64,000 nucleotides of DNA from Mactra quadrangularis (GCA_025267735.1 CM046297.1:31584011-31648010); one strand, 5' to 3'. Positions 35,403 to 48,600 are shown, numbered from the stretch's first letter. Numbers and translations: made by a program. Notes: generated by a model from the sequence alone, not told the origin.

Positions 35403-35939
35403 GTAAGAAAATACTTAAATTATTATACCGGTTTTTGTTTGCTTTGACTAAACGGCACATTAACTTAATTAAATTATATAAATGCATCGTGCCGAAACGA
35501 ATCAAGTTTCGATTAATGAAACTAAACATTGAAAGCTAGCAAGTGCAAGTATCGCAATTGTGATAAATATTAATTTCTTTAAAATAATTGAGAGTTTGCG
35601 TACACGTATATATTTAATTTATTAAATTGTTGGATATTAGTATGTAACTGATGATACTTTGTTTATTATTAATTAATGTTAAAAATATAATAGCAAACTA
35701 TATTCAAATTAAAATACGTATTAATCTTATTTGTGTCTTTTACTTATGGATGTTTAGAATCCGGAAGTTCTTACGAATCCCAAAATCATATCAAAATACA
35801 CTTTGATAGAATTTCGTTCACATTTTCGTACATGAAATCACTAAAATGTAAAAAGAAAAAAGAATACGAGTCGCCAGGTTGTTTTAGAATTACGAATTAA
35901 AGGGCTAAGAAATAATCCATAACTTTCACTCTCAATTTG

Positions 35940-36227
35940 CACGCGAATCGGTAGCACAGTTGGTAGCACGCCGGGATTTGGAATCTCGTGTCCAGAAGGG
36001 GGTACGAGTTAGAATCCCACCCGGGGAGGTTATACCCTTCCATGAAAATTTCACGATTATGTCCATTTTCCTACATTGATAAGATATATGGAGAAGTTTC
36101 CGGCCTTGTGGAAGGGTAGGTGAGTACTGGTTATAGACAAGGTTCCAGGAAAGCTAGGTTATGTGCGCTGGACGCTGTAAATGACCAAAATTGTGTTGAC
36201 ACGGCGTTAAATCCAATAAAAATAAAT
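35940..36227 (+). repeat. Full-length tRNA-derived SINE family A with target duplication
   Basis: A tRNA-like head (CGGTAGCACAGTTGGTAGCA, B box GTTAGAATCC) is followed by a body and the tail ACGGCGTTAAATCCAATAAA. It is flanked by a perfect 10-bp duplication TCTCAATTTG (35930-35939 and 36228-36237), so this is a relatively recent insertion. It lies in intron 1 of gene D in sense orientation. Confidence 0.9.
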
Positions 36228-37647
36228 TCTCAATTTGATAAAAACATAAAAAATGTTGTTTTTTACTAGCAACTTGTTTATATTAGGAAAGTATTAATTC
36301 ATTTTTGGAATGAGTTATTTATTACATGGGATCTAGCTTCAATAGTGGTTTAGTGGTAACAGTGTTTCTTTAGTTGTTGCTTTTTCTCTCTAAACTTTCT
36401 TAAATCAGCGTCTTTTAAACACTTCTCTGTCATAAAAAGTACTTGCGGAAACATCTTTTTGTATCTGACCGTACCACAAACAGAAAGCAAATATTGAATG
36501 ATTGCTATTTATACTTCTTGGCTCGAAATTATCTGCTATAAACTGTGAAATTTTGGTCATACTGCCATTTTGTTTTTCATTGTGAAAATACCTAATATTG
36601 GTTCCATTTTAAGTGAAAATATCTCGTACTTAACTTTTAATCCGGTGCTCCGACTCGAATATTCGGCCGTAAAAGCTCAAATATAATAACGTTCCATAAA
36701 ATCTCAAAAATAATGTTTTTTTTCACCGTCAAGGGAAAAGCATTCAGCTCCTTGTGGCAGAATTAGAGGCTTTAAAGTGAAAGAAACTACTTTAAGAAAA
36801 CATAATTACGCGAACCGTCCGCCGCGCATAACCAAACGATAATTTAAGTTAATATTAACGACGTGAAATCGTTTTTGTTTTGTTGGCTTTAACGACACAA
36901 CACAAAAATGTTACTTTGTATATAGCAATTTTATATGATATATAAAAAGAAATAAAGTAAAGTAAATATATAAGCAATAACCGTCACATTACATGGACTC
37001 CTCAAAGGACTTTTATGACATCATGTCTATCGCTATCATTATGACTAGCAATAACAAGTTGTTTAAACACGATTAAACATGTTATAATATATGTTTTAAC
37101 AATTAAAATACATGCCTGTTGTAGTTTTAACATTATATATATATAACTTTGATAATTACTTTATCTTAGTTAAAACACCCATGATTAAAATGTATGAGAT
37201 ATGTATGTTGTTTCTTAATAAGCGGATTTTATGCCGTTTATTGAGGCTTTTATTTTGGTTATACACGGCGACCACGTTTGATGAACAAAAATGTGCATGT
37301 ACGTGATTGCGCTTTTGGCACATCAACAGTGAAAAGTTATAATGTTATGCCGTGTCGAAAGCTACAAAAGCTTTGAAAGCTAATGAAACTAAACTAAAGC
37401 AAGGTTACACGAACTAAACTTTGTGATAAATATGACTTTTCAAATAATTGAGAATGTTATACATGTATTTAAAATAGTTATTAGTAACTTAATAACTTAG
37501 TAATTTCAAAATTTTATTTAGAGTTACTTATATTATGAAATATTTGTATACATGTATTCCCTTTAGAATGACATTGGACATAATAATTTAGAATGGCCAA
37601 TGGATATATAACAAACAATATTACTTTATAATTTCAGATTAATCAAA

Positions 37648-40600
37648 ATGGCCAATCAATTATTCTGGTTATGTCTTGCCGTCTGTATTTCTATAGCAAC
37701 ATCCGCAGGTAAAGGTAAGTTAAATAAAAGTATTTTAATGTAGAAATGTAGAAGTTACCATTTTTAAACTATGAATGCTTGTTTTTCAGGATTATTGCCG
37801 TCTTTTGGAAAATGCATTTTTAAAATTTATAGACTCAGCTAACAAAGGATATTGTTATTGAATTAAAATATACATTTGATGTATTCAAGAGTAAGTTAGG
37901 AATATTTTTGGATATTTCATAAAAATTGACTGCACTGTTTAAGTTCGTATTTTTGAACCCAACTCCTTAGCAATTTATTGTCATTTTCATTAACCAATAT
38001 GTAGCCAGACATCGCATTGGTCTACCGTGGTATCTTATTAATACCGTGGTATACCACAGTATTTTTTAATCGCAGTACCCAGCTCTACAGAACATGACAT
38101 GCGGTATCATAAGAACTTAGGTAAATGCTCATTATTTTCTCGAAAAAACATCATTGACATAATTATTTCACAAATGTGCTTCTGTTTAGCTTCTTATTCT
38201 TTAGTTTGTTTTATTTAAGAAGCTTACGATGTTTTGCAGGTAATTCTTTATGCACATGAACACGTCACAACCAATTTACCATTTTTAAGTTTGTCATAAG
38301 CTAACATTAAAAATTATGATTATGAAATAATTTCTACGGCCATTCTTACTTCTACCACTAATTCTAAATCATGTAGGGCAGTTGTCAGTTACTGACGAAA
38401 GTATTCACCTAGTAATTAGTAAACAACTGAATCCAGAGATTTAGCCTTTCCTGGAAAGGTCAGAAGGTTGATTGGCTGTCGTGATTAAACTGATTATTAG
38501 TCTCCTATCGGTGTTATCACAGGAGGAGACTATAGGTTTGCACTCCGTCCGTCTGTCCATCTGTCTCTCTGTCCGCTTAAATCTGGATCCCGCGATTTTG
38601 AAAAAAGTGTTCAAGCTATTTTGCTGAAACTTGGTATGTAAATACATAGTAATGGGTAGATAATGCACATCATTGTCTTTTCTTTTTCTGACCAAAATTC
38701 TGGTTGCTATGGATACGGAAATAGTCAAAATTTGATATAAAAGCTTGTATCCTGTTCAAATCTGAGAAATCAATTAAAAAAAATGTGTTGCCTGACATAG
38801 CCAAAAACATATAGGTGTCACTCATGGTGTCCGCAGCGGTGGTAGTGGTGGCTGTGGCGGCAGTGTTGGCACCGGCGTCCCATTTCTTGTCCAGGACATA
38901 ACAATTAAACTGCTGTAGGTTTCGAACTTTCGACATGAAAGCACGTAGGTAGATAGATCTCATAAAGTAGAGAACAAGTGCAGTGCATAAAAACTGGAAC
39001 TTGCCTTGTCTGATTGGAGTTACTGGCCCTTTTTATTTTTATCTTAAAATTTTCCTGGACAAGACTCTTACACTAAAAGAGATATTGATGTGAAACTTAG
39101 TATGTAGATAGATATTATCAAATAGTAGTGCAGTGCATGAGAACTTTTAAATAAGTCATAGTTTACTAGTAGGGGACTTCAGTATTGCCTGTAATTATAC
39201 ATACAGACCTTGTCCTAATATGGCCTATATTGTTCGTTTTTTCTCAACTGTCAAAACATGAATAATTTCACAGTGAATGCGTTTGTTAAAATTATTGTCG
39301 TAATACACCCATGAGTTTCCGAAAGTGTGTATTATGATTGAGTAAATCTTTTTATGCCGTATAATAAGTTTTAGTCAAGATATTTTTAATCAAAATAAGG
39401 CCGCCAGTACAAAAACAATGCTTTCAGTCACCTTGAAATTATTCAAGCTTTGACAGTTGAGAAAAACGGACAATACCACGAGTTGCTACGGTGTTACACA
39501 CAACAACAAAAAAAACGACAACAACAAAACAAATGATTAGCGTTATGTACGTCAAAAAGGAAAAACAATATAGATTCCGATAGATAAATAGAAAGTATCA
39601 TATACTTATTACTTGTAGTGTTTTAATGAAAACTGAAATAAATGTGTTTACTTATATCATTTTTCCTTCAGGTGGATTGAGGCCTGAAGAAGACAGAGGT
39701 AACAGGAAGAATGGTGCCGGTGCAGGCGGAGCTAACAGCGGCAATGGAATGATGATGAAAATGATGCCAGTTGCTATGATGCCAGCAGGAGCTGGAGCCG
39801 GAGCTGGTGCCGGGGCTGGACCAGACTGTCCTCCTGGTCAGCAACCAATGGCCATGGGAATGGCTATGCCAATGGGAGGTGCTGGTAACGGTGGCATGAT
39901 GCCCATAGAAATGATGCCAGGAATGAACGGCATGGGTATGGGTGGAAAAGGAAACTATGGCATGATGGGAAATGGCAATGGTGGAATGGGAATGGAAATG
40001 GGAGGAGCCGGAAATGGTGGCATGATGGGTAACATGAAACCATCTGCAATGAACATGATGGTTGAAATGATGCCTATGCCTATGCCAATGAACGGTAAAA
40101 TGGGTGCTGGTGGAAATGGTATGGGGGCCGGAGCTAACGGTATGGGAATGATGGGACCAGACTGTCCACCTGGAATGGAAATGGGAGGTGCCAACGGCAT
40201 GGGTGCTGGTGGTATGTCCATGATGGTACCTATGGGAAAGATGGGTGGTGGTGCAGGAATGATGCCCATGGAAATGTCAATGGAAATGCCAGGAGCAAAT
40301 GGTGGAAATGGAGGCATGATGGGTATGGGCGGAAAAGGTGGAGCTGGAATGATGCCAATGGAAATGTCCATTGAAATGCCAATGGGTGGAGCTGGAAAAG
40401 GAGGCAACATGATAGGCATGAATGGTGGAGGAATGATGGGTATGGGCGGTGCTGAAATGATGGGCATGGGAGGAGGAAACGCAGGCATGGGAGGTGGAAA
40501 TGGAGGCATGGGAAGTGTAAACGGAGGTATGATGGGCGGCAAAGGTGGCGTTGTAATGATGCCAATGGAAATGTCCATGGAAATGCCAATGGGTGGAGCC

Positions 40601-41056
40601 GGAAACAGTGGAATGATGGGAGGAAAAGGTGGAAATATGATGGGTATGGGAGGTGGTGAAATGTCTATGGGCATGGGAGGTGGAAACGGAGGCATGGGAG
40701 GCGGAAAAGGTGGTGCTGGAATGATGCCAATGGAAATGTCAATGGAAATGCCAATGGGTGGAAATGGAGGTATGATGGGTGGACAAGGAGGAATGAACAT
40801 GGGTGGCGGAAATATGATGGCCATGGGAGGTGGTGATATGGGCATGGGAGGTGGAAACGGAGGCATGGGAGGTGGAAAAGGTGGCGCTGGAATGATGCCG
40901 ATGGAAATGTCCATGGAAATGCCAATGGGTGGAAATGGTGGTATGATGGGCGGAAAAGGAGGAATGAACATGGGCGGTGGAAATATGATGGGCATGGGAG
41001 GTGGAAATGGAGGTATGGCAATGAATGGTGGTGCTGGTGGCAAAGGAGCTTATTAA
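37648..41056 (+). CDS. Secreted Met/Gly-rich repetitive protein, shell-matrix or byssus-like
   Basis: Two coding exons: 37648-37714 (signal peptide, MANQLFWLCLAVCISIATSA, ends phase 1 at GTAAGT) and 39672-41056 (after CCTTCAG, stop TAA), 483 aa in all. The mature protein is almost only Gly and Met with some Asn, Ala, Pro, Lys and Glu. It begins with a short charged segment (GLRPEEDRGNRKNG), continues with GAGAGAGAG and two GPDCPPG motifs that hold its only cysteines, then has at least five modules of the type GMMPMEMSMEMPMGG followed by NGGMMGGKGG and MGMGGGNGGMG. The last two modules are a near-exact 168-bp tandem duplication (40720 and 40888). No folded domain is expected. It resembles secreted structural proteins of molluscs; methionine-rich nacre proteins are the closest type I know, but homology is not shown. 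The regular MxM spacing could bind copper or resist oxidation (inference). A long antisense frame is a composition artefact. Confidence 0.85.
38336..38466 (+). repeat. SINE family B fragment
   Basis: It is the reverse complement of the middle of 41570-41880: CGGCCATTCTTACTTCTACC through AGTTACTGACGAAAGTA to AGAGATTTAGCCTTTCC. It lies in intron 2 of gene D. Confidence 0.65.
38520..38960. repeat. Dispersed repeat with GTCCGTCTGTCC segment
   Basis: CACTCCGTCCGTCTGTCCAT followed by a GCTGAAACTTGGTATGTAAA block is a layout common to interspersed bivalve repeats. A second, shorter GTGAAACTTAGTATGTAGAT segment lies at about 39091-39110. Confidence 0.4.
39230..39473. mobile_element. Tc1/mariner-type MITE, copy 2
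   Basis: This 244-bp element has the same inverted ends as 11149-11393 (TTGTTCGTTTTTTCTCAACT / AGTTGAGAAAAACGGACAA) and TA on both sides. It lies in intron 2 of gene D, about 200 bp before the large exon. Confidence 0.8.
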
Positions 41057-41209
41057 ACAATGAAGACTTATGATAGTTAAATTGTTACATAATTAATATG
41101 TTTAAAACATTGTCTTTCTGTTTGTTCTTTATTGTTTTGTGAAATGTGTCCAACAATCTAATGAAAATAATACAAGTTGTTTGTTTTATTTTAACATTTA
41201 AATTAACTC

Positions 41210-41215
41210 AATAAA
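41210..41215 (+). terminator. AATAAA polyadenylation signal of gene D
   Basis: It lies 154 bp after the stop codon, in AACTCAATAAATCTATC. Confidence 0.65.
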
Positions 41216-41569
41216 TCTATCAAATAATCCATTAGACTAGAGCGATGCCACTTGAGTTAGATGGGCAGTTAGCAAATCAATTATATGAAACTTAGTACTA
41301 GTCATTGCAATGGCCTTTCATGCCAAGTTTTGAGTATTTAGAGGGAAATGTGACATAATAATGTCCACGACAAGCAATTGGTGATGGCACTGTTTAAGTA
41401 ACAATATGATGTTGTTAAGACAAAAATTTAATTGTGTAACTATGTATGAGAAACTGACCTTTGATTGAAACTACCAATTTTTTAATCTGGAAAGTATGTT
41501 TTATGAGCTTAACCAGTATGAATAAAAATTGATCTTACACCAACACTGACAAATATTCTCTATACAGTT

Positions 41570-41880
41570 TGTTTTGTTTTGTTGGGTTTAACGCCGTAGC
41601 AACACATTTTAAAGGTCATATTACGGCGGTCAGTCAACCTACTCACTCCTCCTGGAAAGGCTAAATCTCTGGATTCAGCTGTTAACCAACTACTAAGCAC
41701 ATACTTTTGTCAGTGACTGACAACTGCCCTACATAATTAAAAAACATTGGTAGGAGGGAGAATGGCCGTAGAAATAATTTCAAGACCAATCTCCACGAAA
41801 GTATGCCCCGCCCGGGAATCGAACCCACGACCCCTCGATCAGTAGACTTGCGTGCTACCAACTGATCTAGCCGGGCGGCC
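41570..41880 (-). repeat. tRNA-derived SINE family B, fullest copy
   Basis: In minus orientation it has a tRNA-like head (reversed: CCCGGGAATCGAACCCACGA, then GCTACCAACTGATCTAGCC), a CTACGGCCATTCTCCCTCCT block, AGTCACTGACAAAAGTATG, AGAGATTTAGCCTTTCC and a tail GTTACGGCGTTAAACCCAAC. Partial copies are at 16192, 23698, 29715 and 38336. Confidence 0.85.
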
Positions 41881-42893
41881 ATATCCTCTAAACATAATAG
41901 ACACGTCTTTTTGGAGAGGTATTACAGGAATCATATCCAGAATGTGGCATTCAAACAAGTTAATCACTGAAACATGGGCTATCATGTATTTATTGGGAGA
42001 CCACACTAAAGTGTCCTTGTCAGAGACCTGATGAAAGAAAGCTCATACAAATGTCACAATAATTGCTTTTTTGTTGCATAATAATGCCATGATGAATGCA
42101 AGTACTGTGACAAGTTGTCTGCAAAGTCATCACTGACACACAGCAGAAAGCATCTATTCAGCCAGACACAATTGTAGTTTACATGATGTCTATAACATGG
42201 TATGCTGCAGCAAATCATGACCACATTGAAGAAACAGAGTAACAAATCTAAGCCAGAATTGCAGATCACATGTGGGGTGAAAGACTCCTTGCCAACAAGA
42301 CAATAATTTGTTATTCATTTTGACAATACTCATCTTAAAGGCGATCTACAATTCTCTGTCCTGAGAAGCTCCCTAGTGCTGGCCAAACCAAGCATCTGAT
42401 CCACAAGGACTTTAGGATAGAGAAACTAGCCACAGTATGACCTCATGGATAAAAGTCAAAGGTAGCCTGCTTGCAACCAGTCTATGATACATGCTACAAA
42501 ATGTTACCCGGTAACTATATTGGACTGTACACTTGAAAATAAACATGAACTGGAAATAATCCAAACATGTCATTTTGTCAAAACTTTAAAACCGCCACAC
42601 CTTAAAGCCAAGAGTAAAAACAAACATGTGCACATTCAGAGTTCAGAAGAAATGTCCAGTTTGTATTGTTATTTCTGGTTTTAAAATGGCTAAGCATGAT
42701 ATAAGTCTCTGACTTTTTATATCATTGAACTGATCTTATACGCCAAAAACTTCATTAAAGAGTTTAAATACCAATAACACAAAAATAATTTTTATAAATA
42801 CTTTACTAACCAATTTCTACATATTAAACAAAATCAAAGATGATTTAAATAACAAATATAATTAACATACAAATATACAATAACATAGCATTG

Positions 42894-42957
42894 TTGTCAA
42901 GTCAAAACCTCGTAGCTTCAATTTCAAAACGTGAAGTTACAAGGATTTGACTCGACA
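42894..42957. repeat. Hairpin with about 26-bp stem
   Basis: TGTCAAGTCAAAACCTCGTA ending GCTTCA pairs with TGAAGTTACAAGGATTTGAC ending TCGACA, with about five mismatches and a loop of about 12 nt. The size resembles a small hairpin RNA precursor, but nothing shows transcription. Confidence 0.65.
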
Positions 42958-43159
42958 GTGACAATTTAGTCATGTTAGGTCATAGATCTACAAGAATAAA
43001 ACAAGTACTATTTATTGTTGTCTTCCATCCACAGTGCTCTCTTTTGTCTTACTCTATGCAAACACTGTGGAAAATTTGATTGTCAAAATCTTGTTTCATG
43101 GATATGCATAAGGTGGACGAGATAACACTTCTTAACAATGAATTCACACAATACTAGGT

Positions 43160-43225
43160 GTTGCCTGCAAGACCGTAGTAACTCGCTCTTTAACACAATG
43201 CACTAACTACAGTCTTGCTGGCAAC
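43160..43225. repeat. Hairpin with about 20-bp stem
   Basis: GTTGCCTGCAAGACCGTAGT (43160-43179) pairs with ACTACAGTCTTGCTGGCAAC (43206-43225) with two mismatches and a 26-nt loop. Confidence 0.7.
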
Positions 43226-44334
43226 CCTCGAATAGGAGTCTAAATATTCCTTTATTACTATGAAAGAGTAGTAGTTTTTTTACCTTAACTTGAATACAAT
43301 GTATATTATGTTCCAAGATAGCAAGTCATTTCTTGGATACAATTTGAAATAGGATACGCTCAATTTTGGATGTAATTTTCATAGAAGTGATAGAACTGCT
43401 TGTATTCATGGTTACAAGGTCTTCTCAACCTGAATGTCCCATAGTGCACTACAAAGTTTAGCTTGTAATGTATCAAGGTTTGCCTATCTCTAGTGAGTTA
43501 AGCAACAATAATCTTGAACTTTCTGGATTAGTCCTGAATACTAACACTAATATAACTGCATGGATTATTATATCTGATCAGAGGTACCATACAAATAGTG
43601 GGGTTGATAACTGCAACAATTTTTCACTTTATGGGCAATAACGGCAGCCATCTTGTATTTGAAGAGGAAATTGTTCTTAATGTAAATGATAGACCATGTT
43701 GATATGTCCAAATACAATGCTTGTATTACCAAGTAAAAGATTCTTCAAAAAATGGAGTTATCTACTCCACTAGCATGCTGATAAACACGGACGGCTTAAA
43801 TCAGTCGACTGGCTGCAGGATGACAGTTTCTATAACAACTCTGATCTTAGTTTTGGAAACAATATTGCGAAATTCGCTGTAGTACTGTATCACACTAAGT
43901 AATAAAATATTTCAATCAAGGTGTCAAGTGTGTCACAAAATACACCCAGCCTATACAGTGCCCACCAAGAGACGTTGTTCTTTGTAAGCCTAATACATAG
44001 GTTTTATAAAAAAATTGATTACCATTTATTTTGAAATGCTCTCTAATGTTGCCTATTTTTTGTTACAATATTTTTTGTATTTGAGAATACCAAAGTAGCA
44101 TAAAATCTATGTTCTAGAAAATAATCACAGTGAACTTGAAATTCTACCAATTTTCTAATTTTCTTTGTCTCCAAACTTTTAGTGGGCACTGTAGTTTCCT
44201 AGATGGAACAGACAAGTAGGGATGAAAACCGTTGGAGACGAAACAATACCGGTACCAATGAAACGATCCGATATTTTAAACGATACTGATACCAATATGT
44301 AACTATAGTACAAGTAACAATGTTTAAATACAAA

Positions 44335-45480
44335 TAACAACAAGAGCAGTCCAAGGACAGACCGCTCGACTTTTCTGGTGTTTTGTTCATGGCAAGGCTT
44401 ATCTTTAAACAAAAATGATTTCAAGAGGACTTAATTTTTGAAAGGAATAAATCAGTCAAACAATAATTACCAATTCATATTTGTAAAATATAAAAGGGGC
44501 ATAACTCCTAAAATATTCATTCATAGTAACATCCCTTCAAAGTTAAGTAGACATAGTATCAATGAATAGGCATACCTACTTTTATTTAAATATCTTTTTA
44601 AGGAAATATTAACTCCAAAAATAATACATCAAGAGTTACATCCCTTTGTAGTCCAGTAGTTGTAGTACTGATGAAAAAGCATACATGTACTAAATTTCTA
44701 TCAAACAAAATATATTCCATTTGAGCAAACTTTAATCTTAAATATTAAAGTATAAAGGGAAATAACTCGGAAAGTTATTCATCCAGAGGTATGTCCCATT
44801 ATAGTTGATAGATCAAGAACTGATTAAAAAGCATTTCAACTTTCATTCAAATATATTTGAAAGTACTAAAATATCTCATTATAACAAATTTTAATCGTAA
44901 ATAATTTTTATTTTGAATGTTCAAGTATAAAGGGGCATAACTCTAATTCATCCATAGTTACCTCCCTTTACAGTTGTGTAGATATAGTACCAATAATTAA
45001 GTATACAAAGTTTAAGTCAAATATCTTGATTAGTTTTAAACTTTAAACTCATATTAAGCAATTGTTAAAGTATAAAAGGGCAATTACTCCAAAAATAAAT
45101 TAATTCATCTCCAGTTATGTCTCTTCATAGTCGTGTAGATATCATACTGACAAATAAGTATACAAACTTTAAGTCAAATATCTTGATCAGTATTGAAGAT
45201 ATTCTACATATGAAAAACTTGAACCTCATATTTTCCAATTTTTTAAGTATAAAAGGGCAATAACTCAAAAAATATTTCATCCAGAGTTATCCTCTTTCAC
45301 AGTATGGTTAATATATTCCCACTTAATAAGTATTCAAACTTTCAATAAAATAACTTAGAAAGTGTTAAAGATATAAGAGTTTCAAAAAACTTTAACCTGA
45401 AAACCAAGGCCAATGCCAATGCAAAAGTGATAGCAATAGCTCTCATTTTCTCCAAAAAGTCGAGCTTAAAAGACTCATAA
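44335..45480. repeat. Tandem block of about 150-bp units with AAAGGGGCATAACTC cores
   Basis: Diverged units each carry AAGTATAAAGGGGCATAACTC, then ATTCATCCA.AGTTA..TCCC, TAGATATAGTACC and ACAAACTTTAAGTCAAATAT. The same block in the same orientation, starting with the same ACAAGAGCAGTCCAAGGACA, occupies 57285-58110. Confidence 0.8.
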
Positions 45481-45515
45481 TACTTGTATATCGTTCTTAG
45501 TTTTTAATTAGTATT

Positions 45516-45668
45516 TTACGTAAGAATATGAGCATATCGGCTTTTTCCGCATCGAGACAATCTTTCCATGGTAATTGTGTTACCAGCCCCAGAAAACACA
45601 CATTCACTGGGTGCACTTGTACCAGGGACACCAAAAATTTCAATGCAAGTTCTGCAATTTATGATGTT
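45516..45668 (-). pseudogene. hAT transposase C-terminal dimerisation segment
   Basis: The minus-strand frame reads IEIFGVPGTSAPSECVFSGA then GNTITMERLS, the conserved C-terminal hAT dimerisation motif (family pattern P.TS.PSER.FS.AG), here with Cys in place of the usual Arg. The frame is open only for about 50 codons before a TAA at 45516. It is a relic not linked to the hAT ends at 48902/50132. Confidence 0.7.
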
Positions 45669-45669
45669 A

Positions 45670-48600
45670 TTGTGCTATTCTGATACGTTGTAACTAAATG
45701 TTTAGTAGAACATATTACGTGTATGTAACCAAGAGCCAGATAAAAAAACAACACTCCACTTGAGACAATCACACTGAATATTTTCGTATCAAAGCAATGT
45801 CTATAAAATATTGTGTCGCAATTAAGTAAGTATTTTTGTAGCCCAGTACAGACTGCATTGAGTCTTATGGTGTTCGTTTACAAACAAAATATTGGAGTGT
45901 AATCCAGTAATGCATTTTTAAACAAATAAACATAGATACAAGAACATATTGCTGCAAAGCATCAAAGAGCGCAAAAAATAATAACATGAAAATACTGCTT
46001 AAGCTTGTGATTCTTTTTAAGTGAGACATTAAAAATTTTCCTTATTAGCTGCTAATTAAAGCAATCAATTATGATTACTATAACATAAACACCTTTATTA
46101 ATGCACAATATATAATAAAATTAAAATCAAAGATGGTCGGATAATCCTTCTTTGTTTAATGTGTCAGTGTCTTCTTCAGTGATTTAGACCGTCCCCAAAA
46201 TTTATCAAGCATGTAAGAAGACCGCGAAGATCGAGTGTACTTGTTTTAGTTTAAACCGCAATTTAGAAGAGAAGATATTATTTCCTTGGAGAAACTCTTT
46301 TAAACGTAAAAGTTATATAAATGTTTAACCAAATTGAAAGAATGTTTTCAAACACGCCAGATATAAAAATTCATTAACCTAAAACTTTGTGTCTAGCTGT
46401 ATTGTCACAAAAAGTATGTACGCCTTTTAGTCTAACCCGCATTGATTTAAATGGCACCCATGAGAAAAGTGAGTTGGACAGTAATTAGGCAGTTTCATCT
46501 GAAAAGTTCCGCATGCAGCGACGTTATCAAAACTGATTACATACATAGTGCAAGGCTGAAGCGTTGCGCTAAATAAGTTGGTAAGGATGTTTTACTGTAA
46601 ATTCATTTGGTCTGATTGTAATAATCTAAGCCATCTTTGTGATACATGTATTGACCAGAGTTAGTTAAGATACAAAGATAATTATGGAATTTTTAAGTTT
46701 TTTCTACTTGTCTGCAGACAGGTAAATCTAAAAATACTTGTCCAGGATCAAAATGCACAAGTTCAAAAGTTCAATACTCAAAAATAAATATTGATAGCTA
46801 TGATAAATCATTCCTACTTTAAGTTATAATAAACATTGATTATAAAATAACTCATTGTTGAATATATTTAAAGCATTGAGACATCAACATAATAAAGTAT
46901 TATACTACATCAATATACATGTATTTACAGTACTGACATCACTTGTTCACAGACAAGTAAGGTGACATGTTTACTTGTTTGCAAACATTATATTAACAAA
47001 AATGTACAAGTCTGACAAATCGGGCATAGGATTTCCTCACCCCTGAGATAAAATGTGAGAAGCTGACTCACTTAGCATGCTAACCAACCACCCAACATGG
47101 GTGTTCTCAGTTTACATATTACAAGCTGTCTTAAACAGATATATAACACCAATGAACTGTTTAGAATGATAAAATAAATATATGAAATGTCTTTTAAAAT
47201 GATACACTTTTATGCTTTACATGAATGCTAATGCTAATGTATGCAAAAATACCAAGATTGCATAATGTACAAAAACACTCAGTTTTGAATAATTATGGAA
47301 ACTTTTAAGGTACACAATCCCTAAAAAATGCTATGGTTGCTGAAAAAAAATCCAGAAATGAATTGATATTTGACTTTTCAGTGTATTTTTACCTTTCATT
47401 TTGACAATTTTAAGTTATGTTCACACAAACTTCAATGAAGAAATTTAAAATTTCTCTGTTTCATATCAAATGGAGTTAACAACTATCTCCACAATTTTAT
47501 CAAATAATTTTGCAATATGAGTTATGTATTGAAATATTTCTATGCAAAATTGTGGGGATTTTTTTTACATTTTAAAATTTAATTTCATTAGGGATTGCCC
47601 ATCTTAAATAGTGATAATAAATGAATGATAAACATTCTGCTTGCCAGCTGCTATAGAATAACAAATATATAAAATCAAGAAATGACCAAGACAAAAAAAT
47701 AAAAATTTGGATATTCTTTATAATGGTCCCAGAAAATAAAATATACTATCTAATATAAAACAAAATGCTTGAAGTGTGATCCAATATATACATATTTTAT
47801 ACAAATATAAGATTATCAATCTCATTAAAATCTAACAATTTCATGCTCCACTATATCTACTCTAAAGTTAATCTGATAGTTTTACTTAGTGTGTCATGTT
47901 CAGTGAAACTTTCATTTGTATACTGTGATGTCTCGCTTCAAGATTCAAGTTGGAACTAGACCTATCACTGAATGTGATAAATACCCCAAATAGGTGTTTG
48001 TCCAGAAATTGTGTGCTGAGAAAATGAGCAGACAATTTTCATCAAATGGCCATTCCATAACTCGGCAAAAAATCAATGGACCAGAACGAAAATGGGATAT
48101 GCATATGTCTGCCTGATATCTGGTATACATGTGAATCAAATCTGTAAAATCGGTGCTGAGGGGGAGGGGGTATTATCAACATCATAACAATATTTCAGCA
48201 GCTTTTTAAAGGAAAGGAACATTTAAAGATTTTCATTTCCCACAAATTCTGCCCTTCTAAATAAGTCCTGAAAACTCTCATCCAAGACAAGACTTAACAT
48301 TATTAAAGTATGTTGCCTGGTTGGACAAGCTATACATTTTACCTTACCAAATTTAATGATGACTAGCAATAAAAAGTTGCCCTAACCCAAATATAGGTCA
48401 TCAATAGGGGCAATAGGATGACCTTTAATGTTGAGCCAAGCACGAAATCCTCATTTGGAATGATACTTTAGTTGGAACCTTCAGCTGAGTGATTAAACAA
48501 TTTCTGTGACTCTGACATTTCTTACAGCCTGGTGAAAATGACATCCTTATAAATAGATAACAATTATGCTGACACAACAGTCAATAATATATTATCATAG

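Larger units (their letters stand above)
41881..44190. other. Intergenic between genes D and E
   Basis: No gene is recognised. It holds two hairpins (listed separately) and a repeat shared with 12000-12135. Confidence 0.35.

Noticed and set aside
39955..41043. 362-codon antisense ORF rich in Pro and Ile
   Set aside because: It is the mirror of the Met/Gly coding repeat: GGN and ATG codons read backwards give Pro and Ile/His without stops. It has no splice context or signal peptide.
47945..48139. Minus-strand ORF of 64 codons
   Set aside because: It lies in a dispersed-repeat-like segment and its translation shows no domain.
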